Source: Lepturacanthus savala (taxonomy: Eukaryota > Chordata > Actinopteri > Scombriformes > Trichiuridae). From it: DNA of 64,000 nt. The notes under the pieces are model-generated. The model made no database searches. It was given only the letters and a program-made list of their open reading frames with translations, and had not been told where the DNA came from. Of this stretch, positions 1-13,100 are shown in pieces. The stretch's first letter is position 1. The number at the start of each line of letters is the position of its first letter. A program made the translations under genes and the position numbers. Location: NCBI GenBank assembly GCA_030544235.1, contig CM060469.1, forward strand, positions 6,992,017-7,056,016, in the 5' to 3' direction.

Positions 1-1543
1 TATTTTTTACAAAAAAGCAGTGTGAGGTGTGAGAAACAAGGCTTTCGGGGGCATGTGTGTGTGTGTTTTTTTTTCCTCTTCTTCTCCCCCCCATTACCAC
101 GACACCGTGAATCACTCATGTATTCCCTCTGTCATCTTTTCTCGCATTCTCATTTCCCTCCATCTCTCTCCCCATCCCCTCCCTCTCTTCATGCTCTATC
201 TCTCACATCCACTCTCTGTCTCGGGTTCCTCCACCTCCCCCTGTGGTGCAGGGGTGGGTCAGAGAGGGTGGAGGTGGGGGGTTTGGGTTTTGTGGTGTGT
301 GTGTGTGTTGAGGGGGGGGTGGGGGTGATGTCTGGGCATCGAGCGGAGGGGGCGTGGCTGCTTGTCTGCCTCGGAGCCCCTAACGAGAGCGTGATTCATG
401 GCACAAGGGGCTCCCATAGGGTCAGGATTAGAGGTGCTCTGTCTAACCGCTCCCCTGAGAGAGTAAAAAGATATTTAATCTGCCCACCGCGCTGCTGCAG
501 CCTCCGCCAGGCCGCCGCGTGTGTGTGTGTCCGTGGGTGTGTACGCCTTCTCCTGAATGTGTCAGAGGGTTGTTGGCCAGTGGGCGGGATTACAGCTAAA
601 TAGTAGACTCAAATATGTTGTTTTTTTTTCTTTTTCAAAATATCCGAGGCAAGAAATGGGCAGAATCCTGGTTCATATTTGAGCAGCAGTGAACAGTTTG
701 AGTCAAAAAAGCATCAGTTTTTACATCGCTGTGATTGGAGATGGATATAGAATATCTGTTGAAATACACAGCGGTGCTTAAACTTTACTTATTTTTCAAA
801 TATCACCCGTGTTTCTTGTCATAAGACTCCTCAATCAAGGCCTGCACTGCAAAAACTGAAATCCTAACAGGTGAAAATATCTTGTTCCATTGGAAGATTA
901 GCTTATTTCAGGGTTTTTTTTTTTCCCGATTTGGATCAATTTGGTCTTATTTTAAGAAAACAAGACTAACGTTTTCTTAAAAAAAAATAAAAATAATTGA
1001 CTAATATCAAGAAAAAAACTCAATTAGTCCAATATTGAGTAGGATTATCTTATTCCATTGGCGGATAATTTATCTTATTTCATTGTTTTTCCTGATTTGG
1101 GTGAATTTGGTTTTGTTTTCTTAAAATAATTAACTAAAAAGGGATTAAATTGACTAAAATAAAGCAAAAAACTTACAATAAACTAAATTATCTGCCAGTG
1201 GAATAAGAAAATTCTACTCAATATTGGACTAATTGCACCAAAAACAAGATATTTTCTTTTCATCAACCCCACTCCACCCTCCCAATTGTTCCAGTTTTTA
1301 GTTGGGGTTCAAAATTATTATAGTCCATTATATATGAGAGAAATTAAAAAAAAACAATTAATTAAAACTATTTTAACCCAATTAAGTACTGCAGAGGGCT
1401 ACTGTAAAGTCTAAAGTCTCCAGAATCATTCATCATGTGGTGTGTTTAGGAGTTTGGCTTCGCGTTTCTACTACTTGAATATGCAGCGGAATGAGCTTTA
1501 ATTGTCTGATGCATTTCTAACGCTGTTTTTTAATGTGCTGCAG
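1..1543 (+). other. PDSS2 intron, 5' end of window
   Basis: This is intron upstream of the first visible PDSS2 exon. 50-330 is a low-complexity mix of T/C runs and TG repeats. 335-500 is more complex and unique looking, with TAAT- and CATGGCAC-type words that could mark regulatory DNA. 850-1262 is a foldback repeat listed separately. No exon of the missing N-terminal part of PDSS2 was recognised here. Confidence 0.6.
850..1262. repeat. Foldback short DNA-transposon-like repeat (copy A)
   Basis: The outer parts are complementary: AGTCCAATATTGAGTAGGAT near 1027 pairs with CTACTCAATATTGGACT near 1215, and GGCGGATAATTT pairs with AAATTATCTGCC. A second copy in the opposite orientation lies at 24,427-24,668. 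The start CACTGCAAAAACTGAAATC resembles the ends of abundant fish non-autonomous DNA transposons (recalled, not searched). Confidence 0.6.
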
Positions 1544-4500
1544 AGGCTTCGTCTACGACAGCAAGAACAACCTTCAGATGAGGGGCCTGGTCGTTCTGCT
1601 TCTGTCCAAAACCGCCGGGCAGAGCCACGCAGCCTCAGGCCTCCCGGCTCAGGACATGGTCAGCGGTATCTACCCCAGGTAAATCCACCGAAGCTACCGA
1701 CACTGGATTTCAGGCTGAAACTATCTGCATTGTTTTATACTGGTGCTACGACCAGAAATTGATATCGCGGTGTCGTGGTAATTTTTGGTGTTTTTTTTTC
1801 ATGCATCACCAGGTGTTAACCCCATGTTCTATTCAATTAGAGAGTAATTACTGCAGGAAATTGAAGTGACGTCTGACATGTTTTGTGTTGCCATGCCAAC
1901 AAAAATGTTGCCTGCAGACATAATAGAGGTTTCTTTATATTCTAGGACACATTTGTGGTGAAGCTGATTTAGCTCCTGCAGCTTCAACTTTAGCCCGACA
2001 ACATTTACAGATTCTGTAAAGATGAAAACAAGACTCTGACGAAATTAACACGCATGTATTTTGTCGACGAAAAAAGACGAGATGAAATCTACTTCTTACT
2101 TCTACTTAATTAAATAAATAAAATGTTTCTTCCTTTTTTTTGTCACACAGAAATTACGATCAAAAAAGTACCTTCACTTCATCGATGCTGTCGGCACTAA
2201 TTGGGGCGACGTCTGTTACTTCATCTGTTTTAACCTGCTTTAGACTAAAGGTAGACTAAAATACTTTGAATTTTAGGCTAAAACTAGACTAACTAGACTT
2301 AGGCCCTGTGACCTCCAGGGGTCTTTGAGGTGGTTCCAGGGGGTCCCTATCAAAAAGGGGAATAATTTATCGGAATTATAAGTCCATCCATAAGTAAAAC
2401 AATGACATTCTTGTCAGTCAGTCAGTCATTTTCTATACCTGCTTATTCCTCATTAGGGTCACATGGTCTGCTGGAGCCAATCCCAGCGCGTTACAGCGAG
2501 AGGCAGGGATACACCCCAGATGTTCGCCAGCCAATCGTGGGGCACACACACCATTCACTCACACACTCACACCTACGGGCAATTTAGAGTCACCAATTAA
2601 CCTCAGCATGTTTTTGGACTGTGGGAGGAAGCCGGAGTACTCGGTGAAAACCCACGCAGACACAGGGAGAACATGCAAACTCCACACAGAAAGGTCCCAG
2701 ACCCAGGACCAAGGAGGTCTTGAACCTGCGACCTTCTTGCTGTGAGGCAACAGCGCTAACCCCTGCGCCACCGTGTCGCCCTGACTAACACATGACTAAA
2801 CAAAAAAAAAGAATACAAGTTGACTAAATATGACTAAAACTAATATGGGCATTTGACACAAGACTAAGAATAAAAGCTAAAGTACTTCCACAAAATTACA
2901 TGGCTCCTCCACACTCACTGGTATTGAGTAAGAAACGATATACCACCCAGCCCTAATCGCTACTAGTTAGATGAATCTGAATCCAAGAATCCTTCTGCCT
3001 TTTTTCCTGTGTTGTGTAACACTTCCTGAACATCTTGGTTTCTTTAACTTTACAACTAAAGAGCATCAACCTCAGCAGCGTGCACTTACATCTCCCTCCT
3101 GCCGACAATTCCCTATAGCATGGCTAAGTGTGAAAAATGTAATTTGTTGCTGTTACTCCTGTGGTTGCTAGGGAGCGAATTGGCAAACCATTATATAGAA
3201 GACCCCTTGAGGGTTTGGTTGAATGCTTAATGCCGTCTCCTAACCCTAATCACAATGTTCTATCAGGAATATGTGTTATCTACCTCCCATGTATTTCTAT
3301 CCTCATTGACGTACTGTTTAGAAGAAAACTGATACGAGCCCTAAACACACGAAACAGTGCGTTTCAGAGCCATAAATGTAAAAGCAGACCAAGAAAGGCA
3401 ACGCCTTTTATCCACGTTACATGGTTGCTCAAGAACAAATAGTGAAATGAAATCCTTGTGTCAGGTAATTCTATCTTGTCCTCTGTGGTTAAAGTCCACA
3501 TCAGTTCCTGTAAATGAAGCACTACATCATCTTCTGCATATGAGGGAATGTGGATCATACACAGGCACAGTCTGGCATGGTGGGGTTTTTATTTTATTTG
3601 GTTTTATTTAGAATGTAGCTAAAGGATGCCTATTTTTACCCGCAGAGGTGGATTTACCTTAAATTAACAAATATTAGCTGAGTTTCAATTAACCCCTTTA
3701 AACATGGGTGTATACTTTGATAAATAACCACTGGTTCCAAATAAATGCAGTGTCTTATTTATTAAAAAACAAAAAACAAGAAGAGTTAACCACTGACGCT
3801 GCACATACCTCAGTCCTGATGAATCCCTATCAGGTAATAATTCTTAATTGTCAATCAACCCCAGTGCTGCGGAAAAATACTTCTGTGTAATTATTGTTTT
3901 TTTATTTCAACAAAATCTCTGCCAAATTCACTTCTTCATGGCTGCTAAAGAGTCTCAAAAGAGACAAAAAACTAATTTGGATCCCATTCTTTTCATCGTT
4001 CTAACGGATTAGAGCCCCTTTAATGAGCAATACAGCTACACAGTGAGTGGCTGTGGTCTAGTTATAGTAGAAATAATAGAAATTACTTCCTGAAATGACA
4101 TGTCAAACTCCGACATTTGTTGATTCATTTACACATATTTAAATGTAAATCACTAGTTCGCTGATACTGATACCACGTCTTAATACAAGGGTTGTGTGTT
4201 TCCTTATATATCATGAATCATAAAAATGTAGCACGTTGTGCTTCGTTTTCTATGTATGAAAAGTGTTTTATAAATAAAGATTGATTGAATGTCCCTCATG
4301 GGACACTACAAGTGTCTCCTCTATCCATTCACTCTCCAAAACACAGACTAGATTGTTGTCTCACCATCTATATCATCACAGAGGTTGTTTCATAGCATTT
4401 ATACCATAGTAGCTATTCTTTTTAATAGGCCATTGTGTGCAATGCTGCAAACTAATTAGCAGGATTAGCTTTATGCTACTTTGAATTAGAGCTGTGTATA

Positions 4501-5282
4501 AATCAATCAATCAAAAAACGATTACCGATAAATCATCATTTAAGTCACATTTTTATACATCTCACATTTATACACATTTAAATGTGAATTTCTATATGTG
4601 GTATCAGTTCTCTGCTGTTAAAAGGCTGCAGGTAGCACCCTCGGGCCCACATGCAGCATATACCAGGGCGGTGGGTGTGGGGCCTGAGTGGTTTCCAGAA
4701 GTGACTGCTGTGTTTGGCGTGGCCCCCGACCGTCGCCTGAAAGGGCTCCTTTCTTACCGTGAGCTGGCACGAGGCGCGTTTTTACAGCGGAGTCGTGTCT
4801 GTGCAGAAAACATCCTAATATTAGAACTAATCGCGGAGCGGCGGTCGGGACGAGTCGCGGCGGCGGGACCTGGTCCTCGCTAAGGGACGAGTTATTACAC
4901 ACTCGCCTCCGTGTCATGACCTGACGCTCAAATCACCGTGCGACACTGGATCGCCGAATCCAACGTGCATTCCCTCACTCGTGGGTGATGGATGGTCCGA
5001 AACCCAAACACACACACACACACAGCATGACTTGATCACCTCATTTGCACTATCTTGCACCCTCTGTCTCTCTCTTTCTCTCTCTCTCACCCACCCACCC
5101 ACCCCCCACCTCTCCTGGGCTCATTAGCACCTCGGCTGATGGCGAGATTGAAGGATGGAGGGAGTCGGGGTGGGGGTGATTGAAACCTCCGGGGGATGGT
5201 CTCCTCCCTCCTGACAGGCAGCATTTGTAAAACATTTCCCACTCTGCTGCCTGACACTTATGATTCACCAAAGCACCATGGT

Positions 5283-5352
<70 letters not shown>

Positions 5353-7159
5353 CAGATAGACAGATAGACAGATAGACCGATAGACGCTCACAGATAGTCC
5401 AAACTTGGTGCCCACCACACCTCTTAATTTCTTCTTCTACAGAAGGCATCTGATGGACAGGCCTCCTCTTTAAATCACACACGGGGACGCACTAGAAGCT
5501 GCAAGGCTGTATTTGATGGCAATGGCAGACTGCGGAGGGGAGGAAAATGGAACAGAACAGTCAGGACAAGGGGCGTGGCGAGGGGCGTTACACCTCGGCG
5601 AGATGGCATCGGTTGCTATGCAACTGGGCACCAAAGCTATTTATACACCAGCCCCCTTGTCCCCCTTTTTTTTTTTTTTCCTTTCCTCCCCAAGCTCCAC
5701 TGCTACTGATCAGGGTTGTTAGATTGGAGGCACAGCTCTGGGAGGAGTATTCACTGGGGTGCCACGGATTTATAGATTTTTTTTTTTTCGGAAGCGGAAA
5801 CTTCATGCCATCAGTACTTTAAATTCACAAATTCCAAGTAGATCCAAGGGTTGTGTGTTTCCTTACATGCCATAAGTGTCCATCGTGGGACACTACAAGT
5901 GTCTCCTCTATCCATTCACTCTCCAAAACACAGACTGGATTGTTGTGTCACCATCTATATCATCACAGAGGCTGTTTCATTGCATTTATACCATAGAAGC
6001 TATTCTTTTTAATAGACCATTGTGTGCAATGCAGCACATGAATCAGCAGAGCTGCTTAGAGCTGTTTTAGGAATCAATCAATCAACAGAAACAGATTCCT
6101 GACTATTTTGATTATTGATTAATCATCATTTATGTCACATGACCAGGTTCCAGCTTCTCCAATGTGAGGATTTTCTGCTTTTCTTCATCTTATGTGCGAA
6201 TAAATAAATTATAATTAGGGGAGTCTAACGAGCAATTTGATCATTATTGTTGCCTTCAGAAAAATCGTGACTGCCATTTTCCCAATTTTCTGACATTTTA
6301 TAGACACGATTAATCAATAAATTGAGAAAATAACCAGCAGATTCATTGATAATGAATATAACTATTAGAAAACCCTTCCTAACATTGGATTTCTGTGTTA
6401 ATGTCTGAACTGAATGTCTGGCTCATTCCTACACACGGAGCACAGCTTAAACCACTGACTTTGTCAGATAATGGTTCATGTTGGACCCCATCGCTCAGAC
6501 TATGAAGCTAATGAGAAAATACTTGTGCCTTTAAGGTCACTCTCAGAGATTATGCATTGATCTAGTGTATATATCTGTGATTTAAAACATATATATATAT
6601 ATATAACGTTGTGAAAGAAATGCTTGTTTTTGACCAATCAGTCTTGCAGTAGCAGCGTTTTGTGCTTTGATTGATTGTCTCAGTCTTCATCTGAGTCCAA
6701 AAAGCGCGATGAGATGACAGGTTTGTCACAGATGATCTTTTTATTGTTATCTTTTTGGCTAACTAAGCAAACAGTCTCCGTTAAGCCGACCTTGGAGCCT
6801 GGATTTGGTTTTTAAAACCCTACTTTCATGACCCCACCGCCGCCACCACCAAAGTGAGTCATTCGGCTCTTTTGTCGGTTTCCTCTCGTTGCAACAATGA
6901 TCTCTTCCTCTTGAAAACCCGTCGAGCGTAGCCGTCACTCGGAGGCACCTTGACTTGTCAATCTCGTTAATTTCCTCTTATTTAAACCCTGAACTTATTA
7001 ACTCTCATTCCGGCCGAGTGTGTTGTTGCTCGGCGTCACCGAGCAGAGAAACCAACCAGACAATGGGTGTGATTGAGAGGCGAAATAGGTGACATTATTG
7101 AATTTTAATCACATTCTTTTTCCACACCAACGTCGAACACGGCAATTACCTGGCTACAA

Positions 7160-7190
<31 letters not shown>

Positions 7191-10100
7191 ACAGGAAGGG
7201 GCTTAAGCGTAGAGCCGATGACTGGCTCATCAGGTTCTCATAGCGACTGAAAGAAGGTCGTAAGTGGCTATCAGCGCACCCAACCCTGTCTGGATGGATC
7301 CCTCCTGTCGCAGCGTGGCGAGCTCCTTCCATATGGAGAGGGGCCTAATTATCCCCCACCAATGACTGAATCAACATTTGATTATATCCTCCCTAAGGCT
7401 GCGCTGAGAGGCTCTATTCAAAGACCATTTTTATGTCTTTTCTACTCATAATCAAGAATGGCTGTTATTTGCTAATGATAAGTTTAATTTCTTCTTTTTT
7501 AAAAACAAGCCGTGCGGCAAGATGTCAGACGTATGAGCTGGGGGGGGGGGATGCCCTTGACTGCGCTGATTTTGAATTGGAAGATTTTTAAAAACCAAAT
7601 TGTAGCTGCAGAGAAATCGCTTTTAATTTTTACATTTTTTATTTATTTCATTTTTTAAAAATCCTTCTTCAATTTTAGCATATCAATAAATGTTTCACTG
7701 TGATGATCCCAACATTCTGTTGTTTATTAAAGAGCAGAGAAAGAATAATTTGAGTGCTGAATAAAAATATTCAATTACAAGTAAAAGTTCGGAATAGAAA
7801 ATCATAGATTTTTGCTTTTATTTATTAAAGAAAGTGTATAAAACCCATGACTAATACCTGTTTAAGTGGGGTTTGATATATTATCAGGGACCTAAAAGCT
7901 CTCAAATATGGAGTGAAATGTTTTTTCCACCCTAAAATAAAAAGTATATAATAAAACCTCATGACAAGAATGTCATTGTTTTACTTATGGATGGACTTCT
8001 AATTCAAATAGGGACCCCCTGGAACCACCTCAAAGACCTCTGGAGGTCACGGGGCCCTACTTTGAGAACCATTGACTTAAAGCACTAAAGTAAAAGTATT
8101 AATTTTCATCATTTTCAGACAGGGTTGTGACTGATAGCATGTTACTGTTACTTCATATCAGCTGGTTTAGTCCAGTGGTCCAGTGATATTTCTATAATCC
8201 GTGCTATATTGGATCATTTGAACCTTTTATTAAAATGAAACTATAAGAGAAGGTTAGAGGTAAAAATCATTTAGTGGAGCTGTTGAAATGTGACATAACT
8301 ACAACTTGCTGTTTGGAAGATGTCAAAAGACAAAAAGCTAGTTTCATCTTTAACGCGTTGAATTACCTTAATACCTTATTCACCCTTAGACACTCCAGCA
8401 TAACCGATTTACAGCAGCTAATGATGTATACTATAAATATAAATATTAAACTATTAAACATGGTGTTTCTTCTCATTCATTATTAGTAATACCAAAGGGA
8501 ACCTTCACATATTTAATTTAATAATCAGGCCAAATAGGAAAAGCACTAGTGTGTATAGTGTTTATACCTTTGTTATATAGATTTGATTCATTTACCTGTT
8601 AATTTCTTTTATTTAGTTACGTCAGTGACACATTCATTGGTCAAGAGGTTTGAGATGTGGGGGGAGGGATGCTTCATAAACCTGTAAATCATTAAGATGA
8701 ATGTGCAAATACCTCAAAAACGTACTGAAATACAGTACTTAAGTAAGTGTACTTGTAGTCAAATGAAATACAGGACTCTAGCTTCTGTGTACTGGCATTT
8801 TATTAATCAAATTATTGACCTTTTGTGAGAAAGGTGAAATAAAACCTCACAAATTCTTTGTATGAATCAGTTTTGGTCAGAAAACCTTTTCAAACTTGGG
8901 AAACGGTAACGGTTTCTCTCAGGAATCTCTCTGTTTAGCCTCTAGAACGCCTCTCTTAAAAGCTGTGATTTTTTTTTTATATATATATTTTCGGTCTCCT
9001 GTTTCATAGCCAGCGGAACTTGGCAGAAATCACAGAGCTGATCCACACGGCGTTCCTGGTGCACCGTGGGATCGTTGACCTGAAGGAGTGGACGGATTCA
9101 GACGGCCCGCTGAAGGACATGGAGTTTGGGAATAAGATGGCCATCCTGAGCGGAGACTTCCTGCTGGCCAACGCCTGCACTGGACTGGCCCAGTTGGATA
9201 ACACTAAGGTACCACGTGTGGAACCAACTGCACCGCTGAGACTTATCTGACCCCACAACAGTGATATTAATGAGAAACTCCGCTGTTAATCGGTGCTCTC
9301 AGTGGCCTCACAGCTCCACGTATCCGTGCCAGTCCTTATCACCACATCTTTTCTCTCTCAAACCACATCCAAACTCTGACATCTCCACACTCGCAATCAT
9401 ATAATATCCTGCTGATGCTGAAAATAATGGTTTGAGATTGAGTTTAGACACATTTATCTTATCTATCTGCAGTTCAGCTGACTATTAATCCCTTCTATAA
9501 CTGGTGCTGGGTTTGCATTGATGTGATGTTTATAATTAACAGATATTAGGAGGTTTTATTATGTTATTCTTCTCATCTAATCAGCCAGGCAGCAAGTAAG
9601 TGTACTTCTCAAAATGCAGAATTATTCTTTTTCTGGCCTGGTTCAAGAGCATTGAATCACCACTCAGAGAAACCGTTGATCAGTCACGACAAGATTCAGA
9701 ATGCAGGATTTCTTTTTGTTGCATATTTTTTTGATTTAGAGCTACTTTATTGTTTTGTTCCAGCTTAATTTTTTGGTTCCTTTAGTCCTCTATGATAGGA
9801 AAGTGAGGATCTTGGGCTTGTGGGATAAACTGCTCTGGTTTCGGAAAACCAAACTAATCAATTAATCACGATAAACGGGTAATTAAAATAATGTAAATCG
9901 CTACCAAACCTCCTGCGTCATGGAAAATGACACAGGATGTTACTCGCTTCTGATTGGTTAAGACACAATTATCCTTAAAAGAAGATCCTTAATATATTTG
10001 TTATAATCAAACCTTTACAATAGTTTTGTAATATATTGTATTTAAAGGTATTAAATGAAAGTCTGGCTTTTGTTCAATCAGACATAGACGTAGCATTAAC

Positions 10101-13100
10101 TTATTAAAATAATGTCCCAAGTCATTTGGGTTTTTTTGGGATACACAAAAAACGTTATCAAATGCAGAGAATATTATATTTATTAATCATTTCGATCAAA
10201 ATGGTGTTGACAGTGGATGACTATGGACATACATAGAACGTTGTGTGTCACTGTAACATTCAAAAATAAAGTGTCTTTAGGCATTTACATAGTTAATTTA
10301 AACTAATGTCCCATTTTCATCACTTCCCCATGTCTTCATTGCATGTTTTTAATTGATCGTAACTCATCTCCAACATCCAGTTTTGGCGACTTTTTGAAAC
10401 CTGAGATGTGGGAACTTTTCACTGAAGTGATGACACACGTTTAATGGACTGAAGATCCTGGAACCTCAGTTCTTTCTTTATATTTGGCTACTTATTTTAT
10501 TGAGTTAACTTGGGAAATTTAGACTAAAGTTCTATAAAAAAGTTATAGCCTAAAACCTTTATCACTCACTAGTATAAATCAGTTCAAGAATCATATTTAG
10601 AGCTTCTTCTGCACCAGCCGCCATCATGGAAGCTCGTTATATCCTGATTTGGGCAAAAAATAAAACGGCCTGAGTAAAATGTCCGTTGTCCTATAGGACA
10701 TAAAGAGTATGATCCTCGCATCGCATCGGCATGAAATCATTTAGTCCAAAAACTCACAAGACTCAGGCCATTATTTTACCAGGGAGGCGACAAGAAGATG
10801 TCACTCGGCTGAGATCACAAGAGAGTAGCCGGAGATGTGATTGTGTTTTGGGCGTCATGCTGTGGTAGCTGAGGTTTCTGCTCAGCCATGATGACTATGA
10901 CTGCTAATAACAACTGCCTAGCTTCTCTTGTGAATACTAAAGATGTGTTTTATTACCCGTCTGAAACATATATGTGTTTCCGACCGGTAATAAAACACAT
11001 CCCTCCTCCTCCTCGTCGTACAGTAAGCAAATCTTCCCTCAGCCAGTTGGATAAAAGCTCCGCTTTGTACGTTGGAGAATGCGGTCGGGAGACACCATTG
11101 ATACGTACACCACGGGAATCCCTCTTATTGAGTTTTGGATGTGTGTGTGTGTGTGTGTGTCTTGCACCACAGATCATATCTGCTCATAGCCCGGTAACCC
11201 CTCGCTGACAGATTCTGTCACCATGCTGCTCTGTCAGAATGTGGTCGCCTGAGTGGATCAAAATAACTGTCTCCCCTCCCAGTGTACCATCAGTCCGAGC
11301 GGCTCTTATCTCCTTCCCCGCCGCTTCATATTCAGCGCACACAGTCTGGGTTCATGTCGGCTCGCACAGCGGCCAAAAGGCGCCGTACAGTACCCAAAAA
11401 TACGACGGAAGCAGCGTCCACGGTGCTTTTATTCGTTAGGAAACACATCACAGAATCCGCATTTCCTTTTTATAAACAATGGTAATTCCAAAGGTGTGTT
11501 TCTTTACTCTGCTAATTAGCTTTCATTAGGATTTGTCACTGCATCGGCACGATACGAGATAATTGTCACAGTGTGGCCGAGCTACACATTACAGATCTGG
11601 AACTGATGCGTTTGTTTCCGTAGAAGATGGAGAGAAACACACACACACACACACAGTAGAGAATGAAATGAAGGCGCTGATGACTTTAGCTAATGATGAT
11701 TTCATTTCATTAACCGTTCCAACTCGCGCCAAGCAACTTGGCATCGGTTTAATCAAGTTTCAGAGCGCCTGCTCCCTTTTTTTTCCCCCGTTCGGTTCAA
11801 CTTTTCAAGGTTAGAAATGCGCCGCTCAAACTCCGGCGTCCTGCTTTTGTTTCTCCTAAAAAACCTGCGATGATGTCGCTCCGTCGGGAGCAGGAAAGTA
11901 ATCTGAAGCAGGGAGGAAACGTCCCCACAGTGGAGGGTTTTAAGGGTAATAAGGACATCTGATAGCCAGCTGTTTCACTGCTATGAACACAAGGGAAATT
12001 ATCATTATTAGTATTAATAATAATGTTATGAGTCCATCATTCTTGGGTAAAGTTATAAGAATGGGATCAGTTTAGTCAGATTTTAGATTTTTCATTTTAA
12101 GCCAAACTAAATCTGCAATACAGCCGATTTCTCTATGTTGCTATGAATAAAAGGAAACTAACTCACATTTAACCCTGCAAGAAACATTAAAATCTTGAAA
12201 AATCCACTAAAATTCTACCTTCATTCTTGAATTTCTAGACAGCAGATGACCAAACGATGTCAAGTCAAGCTCCACTTGTGCTTTTTACTCGCTTCTTTAC
12301 CTCCAGAATGCTGTAAATCCCTGATTTCGCGATTTCATGACAGCAAATTGAAATTCACAGACTGTGTTTATTCCATAAGAAAGTAAGACAGTCAGACTTT
12401 CTCTCATTAGAAATTTAAAGGTCCCATATTGAAGACTTTTCCTTGGATTTATTAGAAGTTTTTATACCCATAACAAGATATATTTGTGGTTTTTAGTACC
12501 AAAAATCAATACGGTTTTACATCTCCTCTCCAGCTTCTCTCTGGAGCTCTAGAAAAGCAAGTTGTTTTGAGTCTGTTTCATTAATATTGATGAGCCTCGA
12601 CACTAATTTGCTGATTCGAAAGGGGTGGGAGGGGGCGGTGACTGTTTAGTTGTGACATCACAACTTCACAGGAGTCCTGAAGGCTTTTTTAAAGCTTCTG
12701 AATACGAGCTGTGCGTGTTTCTCTGTGTTTTGAGTATTTTGCAACATGGGACATTATTTATCTACCATCAGAAAAGAAATTAAAATCTCACTTTTTACGA
12801 TATGGGACCTTTAAATGTTTGATTGAACTCTGAACTTGAGTTAATATCTTCTTGACAACACCACAAAACAAAACAAACAGCACTAACATATATCCCCATG
12901 ACAGGAAAGGTCATTATATCAACTTTTTGGAGTTTCATTCATCATTTTTATTGTGTCACGTTACTATTTAAGCTGTTGACTGTGATAAAGACACGCTTCA
13001 TCCCCTAAACTCCTGTTCTGTCTTCTTCTAAAGGATTTTAATGCAGGGAGGGGGGAGTTTGGCGGATTTGCAGAGACTTTGTGGAAATATTGGTCATAAG

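Noticed and set aside
22..603. 193-codon plus-strand frame at the window start
   Set aside because: Built of TG and T/C simple sequence. No family, and it lies in an intron of PDSS2.
2712..2782. tRNA gene
   Set aside because: A- and B-box words are present but they form the head of a SINE whose body follows directly. It has no complete tRNA ending.
4494..4917. Frames of 99-129 codons on both strands
   Set aside because: No family recognised. Overlapping frames on both strands in GC-richer intron sequence look like chance.
5050..5482. Minus-strand frames with YLSIYLSI repeats
   Set aside because: Translation of the (GATA)n microsatellite.
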